9,118 nucleotides of DNA from Burkholderia sp. (GTDB lineage: Bacteria > Pseudomonadota > Gammaproteobacteria > Burkholderiales > Burkholderiaceae). The notes below the pieces were generated by a model that made no database searches, had not been told where the DNA came from, and worked only from the letters and a program-made list of their open reading frames with translations. A program made the position numbers and the translations under genes. The stretch spans positions 1-9,118 of the forward strand of contig JAQGMD010000449.1 of NCBI GenBank assembly GCA_028292565.1. Reading direction: 5' to 3'. This document shows positions 1-6,089 of the stretch, piece after piece (within the stretch, counting starts at the first letter, position 1; every line of letters begins with the position of its first letter).

Positions 1-262
1 GTTCCCGTAGAAACACTGCTCGGCTTACCTCGCAGGGCGGGTCGCGACGCGCCGGATGTTTAAAAACATGCTGCGTGGCGTCACAACGGCCTGCCAAAGA
101 CCCGCTTTCCGCTGGTTCGGTTCCCAATCGTGGTAATTATCTACGAACCACCTGTCGCCCCGCCCGACAGTCAAGTCCGTGTCCTGTCAGATTTTTCCGA
201 CCCATCCATGCGGCAATTTCATTGACGCGCATCCAGTATTGCTCAGTAAGTTTTACGGACGG

Positions 263-282
263 GTGTAGGAATATTCCTACAC
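263..282. promoter_or_regulatory. Perfect 20-bp palindrome, candidate LuxR/FixJ-family operator
   Basis: GTGTAGGAATATTCCTACAC is a perfect dyad. Its core TAGGAATATTCCTA (266-279) differs at one position from the enterobacterial RcsAB box consensus TAAGAATATTCCTA, which is bound by an RcsB response regulator with RcsA. A further half-site, TTCCTACA, lies at 294-301 in the same orientation as the right arm. There is no T-run, so it is not a terminator. It lies about 230 bp upstream of the Crp/Fnr-type start. The identity of the binding protein is an inference from family resemblance. Confidence 0.55.
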
Positions 283-391
283 GGTGCTGCTGGTTCCTAC
301 ATTTCAATTCAGCCCCCCCCGATAGTAATTGCGTGTTGTGATTGCGATACTGAGCACTTGAAAAGAGGCATGTTAGGCACGCACTACGCCG

Positions 392-405
392 CTGATCCGG
401 ATCGA
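392..405. promoter_or_regulatory. Weak FNR-like dyad
   Basis: CTGATCCGGATCGA matches the FNR/ANR half-site pattern TTGAT-N4-ATCAA at eight of ten positions. It lies about 100 bp before the start of a Crp/Fnr-family gene, which would suit autoregulation. A single match of this quality can arise by chance, so the call is tentative. Confidence 0.25.
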
Positions 406-508
406 AGAGGCTACACGAACAGATCTGACGGCACCAGGAACATTGTGACAACGGCAACTTGCCGGGGTTACGGTAACTCACTCAAGCAGCACTTATTAGG
501 AGATGAAT

Positions 509-1387
509 ATGGTATCCACGCAAATGTCTGAAAGCCGGCCAGACGCTCCCACTTCGGCTTTGCACTCATCTTCTTTGGAAGCCGGTTGGCAGCGCCAGGG
601 AAAACTGTGGTCAAACCTGAAAGAATTGTGCGAGGTGCTGCGAATACCCGCCGCTGCCGCCAACACCGATGAAGAGTTGCTGTTCCAGCACGTCCAATTC
701 AAAACCGGTCAGCGCATCCATACCATCGGCCAGCCTTTCGACACTTTGTACATCGTCCATTCGGGCTTCCTGAAAACGGTCCTGATCGATGAATTCGGCA
801 ACGAACAAGTGCTCAGCTTCCCGATGAAGGGCGACTTGTTCGGCGTGGATGGAATTCACACCAAACGTTACGCCTCGGAAGCTGTTGCGCTTTCCAACTG
901 CGATCTCATCCTGCTGCCTTTCAAGAAGCTTACCGCTCTTGGCCGCGTGCATGTTGAGTTTGAACATGCAATGTACAGTGTCATGAGCCGTGAACTGGTT
1001 CGCGAACAGGCGATGGTCAGCATGCTCGGCGCCCTGAGCGCGGAAGCACGTGTAGCCCGCTTCCTGGTGTCGCTGTCCGAGCGCTATGCCGAGATGGGAT
1101 ATTCGAGCAAACTGTTCAACCTGCGCATGACACGCCATGAAATCGGCAGCTATCTCGGCCTGACGCTGGAAACCGTCAGCCGCACCCTGTCCGCCTTCAA
1201 TGAAATCGGGCTGATCACTGTCGATCAACGTTCGATCGGCATCAAGGATCCGGAAGCGCTCAAAACCCTGCGCCGCCTGCCACCGTCCAGCTCGCGAGCC
1301 AAGCAGGTCGCATCCAAGAAATCCAAGCAGCTCGCGGAACAAAAGGATCCGCCTGTTTCTGACTGGGGACAGCTCGCAACCGCCTGA
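509..1387 (+). CDS. Crp/Fnr-family transcriptional regulator without Fe-S cysteines
   Basis: A cytoplasmic DNA-binding regulator. Numbered from the alternative ATG at 503, a cyclic-nucleotide-binding-type beta-roll spans about residues 60-145 (GQRIHTIGQ, VHSGFLKT, GDLFGVDGI). A long dimerisation helix covers about 150-175 and a winged helix-turn-helix about 180-255. The recognition helix carries E223, S226 and R227 (LETVSRTL), the residues that read TTGAT-type sites in FNR. The effector-pocket stretch resembles FNR rather than cAMP-binding Crp. The N-terminal cysteine cluster that holds the 4Fe-4S centre of FNR is absent: the only cysteines are C43 and C133, so direct oxygen sensing as in FNR is unlikely. 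A basic tail beyond residue 260 extends past FNR. AGGAG at 498-502 lies 6 nt before ATG 509 but directly abuts ATG 503, so 509 (292 aa) is preferred. It converges on the phasin gene. Targets are unknown. Confidence 0.9.
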   Translation: MVSTQMSESRPDAPTSALHSSSLEAGWQRQGKLWSNLKELCEVLRIPAAAANTDEELLFQHVQFKTGQRIHTIGQPFDTLYIVHSGFLKTVLIDEFGNEQVLSFPMKGDLFGVDGIHTKRYASEAVALSNCDLILLPFKKLTALGRVHVEFEHAMYSVMSRELVREQAMVSMLGALSAEARVARFLVSLSERYAEMGYSSKLFNLRMTRHEIGSYLGLTLETVSRTLSAFNEIGLITVDQRSIGIKDPEALKTLRRLPPSSSRAKQVASKKSKQLAEQKDPPVSDWGQLATA

Positions 1388-1415
1388 ACAAACGCCACCA
1401 GGCGAACAAATAACT

Positions 1416-1445
1416 AAAAGCCCGATCCTGTGATCGGGCTTTTTG
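1416..1445. terminator. Bidirectional intrinsic terminator between regulator and phasin genes
   Basis: A perfect 12-bp stem, AAAAGCCCGATC (1416-1427) with GATCGGGCTTTT (1432-1443), closes a CTGT loop. It ends in T-runs on both strands. It lies 28 bp after the regulator stop and just beyond the phasin stop on the other strand, so it serves both convergent genes. Confidence 0.93.
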
Positions 1446-1471
1446 CTTTGCGGGTACTGTTTATGCGCAGT

Positions 1472-2146
1472 TTACGATTTCCGCTTGCCGCTCGGACCAC
1501 CCCTGCGATCGCCGCCGGGGCCGTCGTCATTTCCGCGTGACGAGCGGCTTGAACCGGCTGCATGGCTCAGCGCATCGGCGTTACCGGGGCCGTCAGGGGA
1601 TTCCCTGGAAAAGACAGCGGCGCTTTCGATCGTCCTGGAGGCTGCGTCCTCGAATGCCGACCTCGTACCCACCATATTCTTCTGGGCGAGCGCCGCCGCT
1701 TCCTTGAAAGCGGATTCCCACGCGGAGAACACGCTGGTCACCGGATTGTAGGCAGCATCGTTCGCCTGCCGCATGCTGGCCTCCTGCGGCAGCGCGACAC
1801 CGCCCGCGGCGGTACTTCCAAGCTGCTCCATATAGTCCTGCAGCGACCTGCTGATGTCGTTTTGCATCTCGGCAAAGACGCGCATTACCTCCTTCTGGTA
1901 ATTCATCGTCTCGTCCGGACTCCTTGGCATCAACTTCGTTTGCAACAGCGCCGCCGCGGCCTGCGGATCACTCGCCGTCGTCATCGCCTGGACCAGGGTA
2001 AGCTGTTGATTGAAGATGCGGTGCACCGCATCGAGCACGATCCGGTCGATCTTCTCCGTTCCGGAAAATACGGCGTCCGCGAACCGCCGCGACGCCTCCA
2101 GCTGCGTCTGATAAACATTAACCAAAGGATTGAGTACCGTTTGCAT
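1472..2146 (-). CDS. Phasin family protein with Gly/Arg-rich tail
   Basis: A 224-residue protein with the helical, amphipathic, alanine- and glutamine-rich composition of the short phasin family that coats polyhydroxyalkanoate granules in Burkholderiales. The helical part is roughly residues 1-115 and 125-180. There is no signal peptide or membrane span. Residues about 181-224 form a tail rich in Gly, Ser, Arg and Asp ending in GKRKS; it looks disordered and is not typical of short phasins. The start is supported by AGGAGG (2153-2158 on the opposite strand) 6 nt before the ATG. The gene lies 113 bp downstream of phaB on the same strand, which supports a PHB role and possible cotranscription. 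The family assignment rests on composition, length and neighbourhood; no single motif proves it. Confidence 0.8.
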   Translation of the reverse strand: MQTVLNPLVNVYQTQLEASRRFADAVFSGTEKIDRIVLDAVHRIFNQQLTLVQAMTTASDPQAAAALLQTKLMPRSPDETMNYQKEVMRVFAEMQNDISRSLQDYMEQLGSTAAGGVALPQEASMRQANDAAYNPVTSVFSAWESAFKEAAALAQKNMVGTRSAFEDAASRTIESAAVFSRESPDGPGNADALSHAAGSSRSSRGNDDGPGGDRRGGPSGKRKS

Positions 2147-2172
2147 GATTGCCCTCCTAGAAAGCGTGACGT

Positions 2173-2246
2173 CAGGGGACAGAGGTCAGGTTGCACGGAT
2201 CAGTTCAAACACTGGACCTCTGATTCCCGACCTCTGATGTCCCCTG
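2173..2246. repeat. REP-like inverted repeat between phaB and phasin
   Basis: The left arm CAGGGGACAGAGGTCAGG (2173-2190) is nearly the reverse complement of CGACCTCTGATGTCCCCTG (2228-2246), apart from a two-base insertion. An extra copy of the inner motif, GACCTCTGAT, occurs at 2215-2224 and again at 2229-2238. About 24 bp of unrelated sequence separates the arms. The arrangement resembles REP/MITE-type repeats of proteobacteria. It could fold in the phaB-phasin transcript and affect decay or read-through. Copies elsewhere cannot be seen from this window. Confidence 0.6.
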
Positions 2247-2259
2247 GTATGGCGGCCGC

Positions 2260-3006
2260 TCAGTACATGTGCTGGCCGCCGTTGATGGCGATATTCGCTC
2301 CCGTTACAAATCCGCCCTCGTCCGAACAGAGGTAGGTGATGAGCGCAGCGACTTCGTCCGGTTCTCCCAGACGGCCGACCGGGATCTCGGGAAGGATTTT
2401 TTTCTCGAGCACGTCCTTCGGCACCTTGGTCACCATTTTCGTCCGCAGGTAGCCGGGCGAAACCGTGTTGACGGTGATGCCTTTGGTGGCCACTTCCAGC
2501 GCCAGTGACTTGGTAAAACCATGCACGCCTGCCTTCGCGGCCGCGTAATTGCTCTGGCCGAAAGCGCCCTTCTGTCCGTTAACCGATGAAATGTTGACGA
2601 TGCGTCCCCACTGCCTTTCCAGCATCCCGTGCAATACCGGCTTGGTCATGTTGAACACGCTGTCGAGGTTCGTTTGCATCACCGTGCGCCAGTCCTCAAG
2701 TGTCATTTTCTTGAAACTCGCATCGCGTGTAACCCCGGCATTGTTGATCAGCACGTCGATGTGGCCCGTGTCGGCAATGATCTGCATCACGCCTTTCTCA
2801 CACGAGTCATAATCGGACACGTCGACCTTGTACGCCGAAAATTTGAAACCGTCCTTTTCCTGCGCCTCCAACCAGGCCGGCGCCTGGTCATTGTTAGGAG
2901 AATACGTGGCCACCGTACGGTAACCGGCCCTGAAAAGTTTGTGACAGATCGCTTCCCCAAGTCCACCCATGCCGCCCGTTACAAGCGCTACTTTTTGTGG
3001 TTCCAT
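2260..3006 (-). CDS. phaB: Acetoacetyl-CoA reductase (NADPH-dependent), PhaB
   Basis: Reduces acetoacetyl-CoA to (R)-3-hydroxybutyryl-CoA with NADPH, the second step of polyhydroxybutyrate synthesis, in the cytoplasm. It is a 248-residue short-chain dehydrogenase. The Rossmann glycine motif TGGMGGLG is at 10-17, the NNAG motif at 88-91, the catalytic Ser141, Tyr154 and Lys158 (SSVNGQKG then NYAAAKAG), and the characteristic end NGGQHMY. It aligns closely with PhaB of Cupriavidus necator across the whole length, including NISSVNGQKG and TVNTVSPGY. Paralogous FabG proteins are similar, but the TGGMGG and NGGQHM signatures favour PhaB. ATG at 3004-3006 is preferred, because GGGGGA lies just upstream and the protein then has family length. 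An in-frame GTG at 3028-3030 would add eight residues. phaC and phaA are not in the window. A phasin gene follows. Confidence 0.93.
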   Translation of the reverse strand: MEPQKVALVTGGMGGLGEAICHKLFRAGYRTVATYSPNNDQAPAWLEAQEKDGFKFSAYKVDVSDYDSCEKGVMQIIADTGHIDVLINNAGVTRDASFKKMTLEDWRTVMQTNLDSVFNMTKPVLHGMLERQWGRIVNISSVNGQKGAFGQSNYAAAKAGVHGFTKSLALEVATKGITVNTVSPGYLRTKMVTKVPKDVLEKKILPEIPVGRLGEPDEVAALITYLCSDEGGFVTGANIAINGGQHMY

Positions 3007-3319
3007 CTCTTCCCCCACACTCTCTCGCACACCCTGTTAAAACTCGCACCTGAATGATCTGCAATAGTACTGACGGTGCAAGGCCATTACTGCTACGGCG
3101 AGTTCTCCGTCACGTCTCCTGCGACCGGAAAAACACCGATCAAATTGGATAAATGTAGGCTGGATTAGTTCGGGAGCGCGCGCGGGGGTATGGCGACATG
3201 CAATGCTGCTGCAAGCGCATCGATATTTGGAATCAGGTAATACGTGCCGGAGGCAAACGGCGATGCATCCGAAGTGCCTCAACCTCCTATGTACGGACCG
3301 CCCGTGAAAGGAAGTATCG
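3007..3319. other. Intergenic region between cupin gene and phaB
   Basis: No supported gene. It should contain the phaB promoter on the - strand, but I find no convincing -35/-10 pair or sigma-54 site. AGGAGG at 3284-3289 (- strand) is not followed at normal spacing by a start codon opening a useful frame. The frame running through here overlaps the cupin end and has an arginine- and histidine-rich, unlikely translation. A TTGCAGCAGCATTGC stretch (- strand, about 3200-3214) is dyad-like but weak. Confidence 0.6.
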
Positions 3320-3781
3320 TTATTTTCCGGGGGCATTTTTCGGCGAGTGAATGCGCTCGTGCGCGTTCCATGTTTCGACATGCCAGCCGCAGTCGATGCG
3401 ACCGGTCACCCGGCCTTCTTCATCCAGGCCCTCCACCGGGCCGTGAAATACCGCGAACATGATCGCGCCCGTGGGACTCACCGGCTGATGCACAGCGCCG
3501 TCAGCCTCGTGCAGGTAGCAGCCCGCGGTGAAGCTTCGGCCGGGATCATCCAGGTAATGAAAGCCGCCTTCGAGTACGAGTCCCTCCACCGCACGCACAT
3601 GCCGGTGCATCGGCCCCGCGATGCCTTTGTCGAGTTTGATCAGCAGTGTAAAACGTCCGCTCGCCGGATCGGCGTTCAACAACTTGAAGTGCGCGCCCTT
3701 CACGGCCCATGGGAGCCACGGCAGCTGCTCGTACCTGCATGCATGCAGCGTTTCGGGTGTACTGTCTGAAGAGGTAGTCAT
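3320..3781 (-). CDS. ChrR-like / dihydroxyacetophenone dioxygenase-type cupin
   Basis: A 153-residue single-domain cupin. The first cupin motif is seen as H59, H61 and E66 followed by glycines at 72-73 (GPMHRHVRAVEGLVLEGG). The second motif contributes H98 (GAVHQPVS). These are the usual metal-binding positions, so a mononuclear metal site is expected. It resembles the stand-alone proteins named after the cupin half of the ChrR anti-sigma factor and 2,4'-dihydroxyacetophenone dioxygenase. Such proteins are widespread and mostly uncharacterised, so the name says little about the substrate. There is no anti-sigma zinc domain and no sigma factor nearby. The ATG has no good Shine-Dalgarno sequence, but a well-formed promoter lies upstream. 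It sits 313 bp upstream of phaB on the same strand and is probably a separate unit. Confidence 0.8.
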   Translation of the reverse strand: MTTSSDSTPETLHACRYEQLPWLPWAVKGAHFKLLNADPASGRFTLLIKLDKGIAGPMHRHVRAVEGLVLEGGFHYLDDPGRSFTAGCYLHEADGAVHQPVSPTGAIMFAVFHGPVEGLDEEGRVTGRIDCGWHVETWNAHERIHSPKNAPGK

Positions 3782-3817
3782 GGATGGTTGAATGAATGGT
3801 TAAATGAGTGGCGCTAT

Positions 3818-3849
3818 CCGCGAAAAGTTAGAGATATTCTAATTCGCGG
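3818..3849. repeat. Inverted repeat overlapping the cupin promoter
   Basis: CCGCGAA (3818-3824) pairs with TTCGCGG (3843-3849), and inside it TTAGA (3828-3832) pairs with TCTAA (3838-3842) around GATAT, with an AAG bulge on one side. The right part covers the -10 box of the cupin promoter and the predicted start site lies within it. It may be an operator for a repressor, or a hairpin. There is no T-run, so a terminator role is unlikely. Confidence 0.6.
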
Positions 3850-3864
3850 AGCATACTCATTCAA
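3836..3864 (-). promoter_or_regulatory. Sigma-70-type promoter of the cupin gene
   Basis: On the - strand, TTGAAT (3859-3864) and TAGAAT (3836-3841) are separated by exactly 17 bp. Transcription would start near 3829, giving a leader of about 48 nt before the cupin ATG. Confidence 0.6.
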
Positions 3865-3899
3865 TTTCGTCATCATCCTGATTGATCGGGCGACTGCGC

Positions 3900-3930
3900 T
3901 TGAGGCTATCCCGCCGACAGAGGGTATAAT
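3900..3930 (+). promoter_or_regulatory. Promoter of candidate small RNA
   Basis: A perfect TATAAT lies at 3925-3930 with TTGAGG at 3900-3905. The 19-bp spacer is longer than ideal. The predicted start is near 3937. It diverges from the cupin promoter. Confidence 0.6.
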
Positions 3931-3936
3931 TAGCCC

Positions 3937-4023
3937 GCTTAAAATCGCGAGTGAATGAGCGACGTTCGAAGAAGTTATTCAACTCACACGTGCTTTCGGG
4001 CCGCACTGAAGCGGCCCGTTTTT
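3937..4023 (+). ncRNA. Candidate small RNA, or attenuated min leader
   Basis: A stretch of about 87 nt runs from the predicted start after a perfect TATAAT box to the T-run of a strong intrinsic terminator. It contains no supported reading frame. The one frame starting at 3955 runs on through the terminator into minC in another frame. The transcript could form an 8-bp stem, GAGTGAAT (3949-3956) with ATTCAACTC (3977-3985, one bulged A), followed by the terminator hairpin. I do not recognise it as 6S, 4.5S, tmRNA or RNase P RNA. Alternatively it is the attenuated 5' leader of minC, which begins 130 nt later. Confidence 0.45.
3997..4023 (+). terminator. Intrinsic terminator upstream of minC
   Basis: CGGGCCGC (3997-4004) pairs perfectly with GCGGCCCG (4011-4018) around an ACTGAA loop and is followed by TTTTTC and a second T-run at 4026-4031. 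It lies about 130 bp before minC with no protein gene upstream on this strand, so it most likely ends a short non-coding transcript. Confidence 0.85.
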
Positions 4024-4153
4024 CATTTTTTCGGTATCGCGGCATGTGATTTTTACTTACAATGCATGCGCGACCAACAGTATCAGGGAATAAGGCCAGC
4101 GCTCTGCACCGCGTTCAGCTGCTTCACGTTGCCCGATTTACCAGTTAGCGCTT

Positions 4154-4897
4154 ATGTCAAAGACCCAAATAAAAAAGCCGATCGAGATCAAGATTTCAAC
4201 CGTGGTAGCGGTAGCCGCGATCCTGCGCGAGCCGGATCTCGCCGTGCTCGACGCCGAGATGAAGAAAATGACGGGCGGGACGTCCGACTATTTCGACAAT
4301 GAATTCACGGTCATCGACGTCGGTGCCTGTGAGTTTAACGGCCATACGATCGACTGGGCAGCACTGATTGCGCTGTTCAAGTCGTACAGCCTCAACCCGG
4401 TCGCCGTGCGTAACGCACCGCCCGAGATGGAAGCAGAGATCGTCGCCCACGGACTCAGCATCGATATCGTCGCCAAGCCGCGCGCGGATATGGAAGAACA
4501 ACCGGTTGCTGAAGCTCCTGCTCCGGTCGCCTCTACTCCGGCGCCAACTATCGCGGCGGTTGTGACCATCGTCGACACCCCGGTTCGCGCCGGGCAGCGC
4601 ATCTATGCACGCGGCGGCGATCTGGTTGTCACGGCAGTGGTCAACAGCGGCGCGGAATTAATTGCGGACGGCAGCATCCATGTGTATGCGCCGCTGCGGG
4701 GACGCGCGCTGGCAGGAGCAAGCGGCAATGCCGACGCGCGCATTTTCGCGCTCTCGATGGAAGCCGAGCTGGTCTCCATCGCCGGCACGTATCGCACATT
4801 TGAAAATGGATTATCTAAGGACCTGATGCAGAAACCTGCGCAGGTCCGCCTGGTCGGGGACCGCCTCGACGTGCTGGCGATCCAGGCGAAATTCTGA
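4154..4897 (+). CDS. minC: Septum site-determining protein MinC
   Basis: Inhibits FtsZ polymerisation away from midcell and is brought to the membrane by MinD. The 247 residues show the N-terminal FtsZ-inhibiting domain (about 8-110). A Pro/Ala-rich linker follows (about 112-135). The C-terminal beta-helix domain contains RAGQRIYARGGDLVV (145-159), GAELIADGSIHVYAPLRGRA (166-185), LAGASGNADARIF and AELVSIAG, all diagnostic for MinC and its MinD-binding face. It is the first gene of minCDE, 29 nt before the minD GTG. The ATG at 4154 is the family-consistent start, but no good Shine-Dalgarno sequence precedes it. A -10-like TACAAT lies at 4058-4063 without a matching -35, so the operon promoter is uncertain. 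Read-through from the promoter at 3900-3930 is also possible. Confidence 0.97.
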   Translation: MSKTQIKKPIEIKISTVVAVAAILREPDLAVLDAEMKKMTGGTSDYFDNEFTVIDVGACEFNGHTIDWAALIALFKSYSLNPVAVRNAPPEMEAEIVAHGLSIDIVAKPRADMEEQPVAEAPAPVASTPAPTIAAVVTIVDTPVRAGQRIYARGGDLVVTAVVNSGAELIADGSIHVYAPLRGRALAGASGNADARIFALSMEAELVSIAGTYRTFENGLSKDLMQKPAQVRLVGDRLDVLAIQAKF

Positions 4898-4926
4898 AAT
4901 TTGTATTATCTGAAAGGAGTTTGTTT

Positions 4927-5742
4927 GTGGCGAAAATCGTTGTTGTAACGTCAGGTAAAGGCGGCGTAGGCAAGACCACTTCCAGCGCCAGTTTTGCATC
5001 GGGCCTGGCTATGCGCGGACACAAGACTGTCGTGATCGATTTCGACGTCGGCCTGCGTAACCTCGACCTGATCATGGGTTGTGAACGGCGCGTGGTGTAT
5101 GACCTGATCAATGTCGTCAATGGTGAGGCAACGCTGAACCAGGGGCTGATCAAGGACAAGCATTGCGAAAACCTGTTTGTGCTGCCGGCATCGCAAACAC
5201 GCGACAAGGACGCATTGACGGAAGACGGCATAGAGCGTGTGTTGAACGATCTCGCCAAGATGGATTTCGAATACATCGTCTGCGATTCACCCGCGGGCAT
5301 CGAGCGCGGCGCAGTGATGGCGCTGACCTTTGCCGATGAAGCGATCATCGTCACCAACCCGGAAGTGTCATCGGTACGCGACTCGGACCGCATCCTCGGC
5401 ATCATCCAGGCGAAATCGCGTCGTGCGCAAAACGGCGGCGACCCGGTCAAGGAACACCTGCTGATTACCCGCTACGTGCCCAAGCGCGTCGAAGCCGGCG
5501 AGATGCTGTCCTATACCGACGTACAGGAAATCCTGCGCATTCCGCTGATCGGCATCATCCCTGAATCGGAGCAGGTGCTGCATGCATCCAACCAGGGCAA
5601 CCCGGCGATTCACATGACCGGCTCGGATGTCGCGGAAGCATACAAGGACGTGGTTGCACGCTTTCTCGGAAACGAAGTAGCGCTGCGCTTCACGACGTAT
5701 GAAAAGCCTGGCCTGTTCCAGCGATTTTTCAAGGGCAAGTAA
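4927..5742 (+). CDS. minD: Septum site-determining ATPase MinD
   Basis: A membrane-cycling ATPase that recruits MinC and is released by MinE, producing the pole-to-pole oscillation that restricts division to midcell. The protein has 271 residues. It has the deviant Walker A motif GKGGVGKTT with the signature K11 and K16, a switch region [12 protein letters not shown] with D38 and D40, a CDSPAGIE Walker B-like stretch, and a C-terminal amphipathic membrane-targeting helix ([14 protein letters not shown]). GTG at 4927 is preferred as start because AAAGGAG (4913-4919) lies 7 nt upstream and the product then begins [13 protein letters not shown] as in the family. A TTG at 4921 sits too close to the ribosome binding site. 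The stop is 2 nt before minE, implying translational coupling. Confidence 0.98.
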   Translation: MAKIVVVTSGKGGVGKTTSSASFASGLAMRGHKTVVIDFDVGLRNLDLIMGCERRVVYDLINVVNGEATLNQGLIKDKHCENLFVLPASQTRDKDALTEDGIERVLNDLAKMDFEYIVCDSPAGIERGAVMALTFADEAIIVTNPEVSSVRDSDRILGIIQAKSRRAQNGGDPVKEHLLITRYVPKRVEAGEMLSYTDVQEILRIPLIGIIPESEQVLHASNQGNPAIHMTGSDVAEAYKDVVARFLGNEVALRFTTYEKPGLFQRFFKGK

Positions 5743-5744
5743 AT

Positions 5745-6005
5745 ATGGCGCTACTCTCATTCCTGTTTAACACGAAACCGAAGAGCGCCAGCGCCGCCAA
5801 GGAGCGCCTGCAGGTGATCATTGCGCGCGAGCGCAACGGCCGCGACGGCCCCGATTTCCTGCCGGCGCTGCACAAGGAACTTATCGCGGTCATCTCCAAG
5901 TATGCGAACGTCAACGCGGACGATATCAAGATCTCGCTAGACCGCCAGGGCAACCTGGAAGTGCTGGATGTGAACGTGGTGCTTCCTGATGCGGTTGAAA
6001 AGTAA
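5745..6005 (+). CDS. minE: Division site topological specificity factor MinE
   Basis: Binds membrane-bound MinD, stimulates its ATPase and displaces MinC, so division is allowed only at midcell. The 86 residues match the family length. The N-terminal membrane-binding segment is MALLSFLF. The MinD-contact segment includes [13 protein letters not shown] (18-30). The dimerisation domain covers about 36-84 ([36 protein letters not shown]). It starts 2 nt after the minD stop, and AAGGG inside the end of minD serves as a weak ribosome binding site. It is the last gene of the operon, followed by a strong terminator. Confidence 0.97.
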   Translation: MALLSFLFNTKPKSASAAKERLQVIIARERNGRDGPDFLPALHKELIAVISKYANVNADDIKISLDRQGNLEVLDVNVVLPDAVEK

Positions 6006-6038
6006 CTCGCTTCGACCTCTCAACGTCATCGACGATTC

Positions 6039-6078
6039 AAAAACGGGCATTGATCTGCAAGGATCAATGCCCGTTTTT
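6039..6078. terminator. Bidirectional intrinsic terminator after minE
   Basis: A perfect 17-bp stem, AAAAACGGGCATTGATC (6039-6055) with its complement at 6062-6078, closes a 6-nt loop and gives a five-T run on either strand. It ends minCDE and can also stop transcription of the small gene converging from the right. Confidence 0.95.
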
Positions 6079-6089
6079 CCTGCGGAACG

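Larger units (their letters stand above)
1..502. other. Intergenic region upstream of the Crp/Fnr-type gene
   Basis: No convincing gene is visible on either strand. Open frames here have low-complexity, cysteine- and arginine-rich translations typical of chance frames. A frame open from base 1 to a TAA at 61-63 could be the last 20 codons of a gene entering from the left, but it is too short to call. The region holds the palindrome at 263-282, an extra half-site at 294-301, a run of eight C at 313-320, a possible extended -10 element (TGCGATACT, 343-351) without a good -35 box, and an FNR-like dyad at 392-405. Together these suggest a regulated promoter region for the downstream regulator gene. 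Confidence 0.6.

Noticed and set aside
36..53. GC-rich near-palindrome around TCGCGA
   Set aside because: It has one mismatched pair, no T-run and no conserved context. GC-rich DNA produces such dyads often.
56..69. Short dyad ATGTTTAAAAACAT near the left edge
   Set aside because: It is AT-rich and short with no adjacent gene signal. Dyads of this size are common by chance.
137..481. Open frame of 114 codons on the - strand upstream of the regulator
   Set aside because: The translation is rich in Cys, Arg and Ser with no recognisable domain and no ribosome site. It spans the palindrome and promoter-like signals and looks like a chance frame.
611..1342. Long - strand frame of 243 codons inside the regulator gene
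   Set aside because: It is the antisense shadow of the Crp/Fnr gene, whose own translation shows clear conserved domains.
1562..2335. + strand frame of 257 codons across the phasin gene and the repeat
   Set aside because: It is Arg/His-rich, lies opposite the phasin and the phaB end, crosses the REP-like element and has no ribosome site.
3007..3319. Sigma-54 or PHB-regulator binding site upstream of phaB
   Set aside because: No GG-N10-GC promoter fits, and the only dyad (TTGCAGCAGCATTGC) has the wrong internal spacing for a confident call.
3037..3381. - strand frame of 114 codons between the cupin gene and phaB
   Set aside because: It overlaps the cupin end in another frame. The translation is Arg/His/Cys-rich without family resemblance and no ribosome site is seen.
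3955..4302. + strand frame running from the candidate small RNA into minC
   Set aside because: It passes through a strong terminator and overlaps minC out of frame, where MinC homology is clear.
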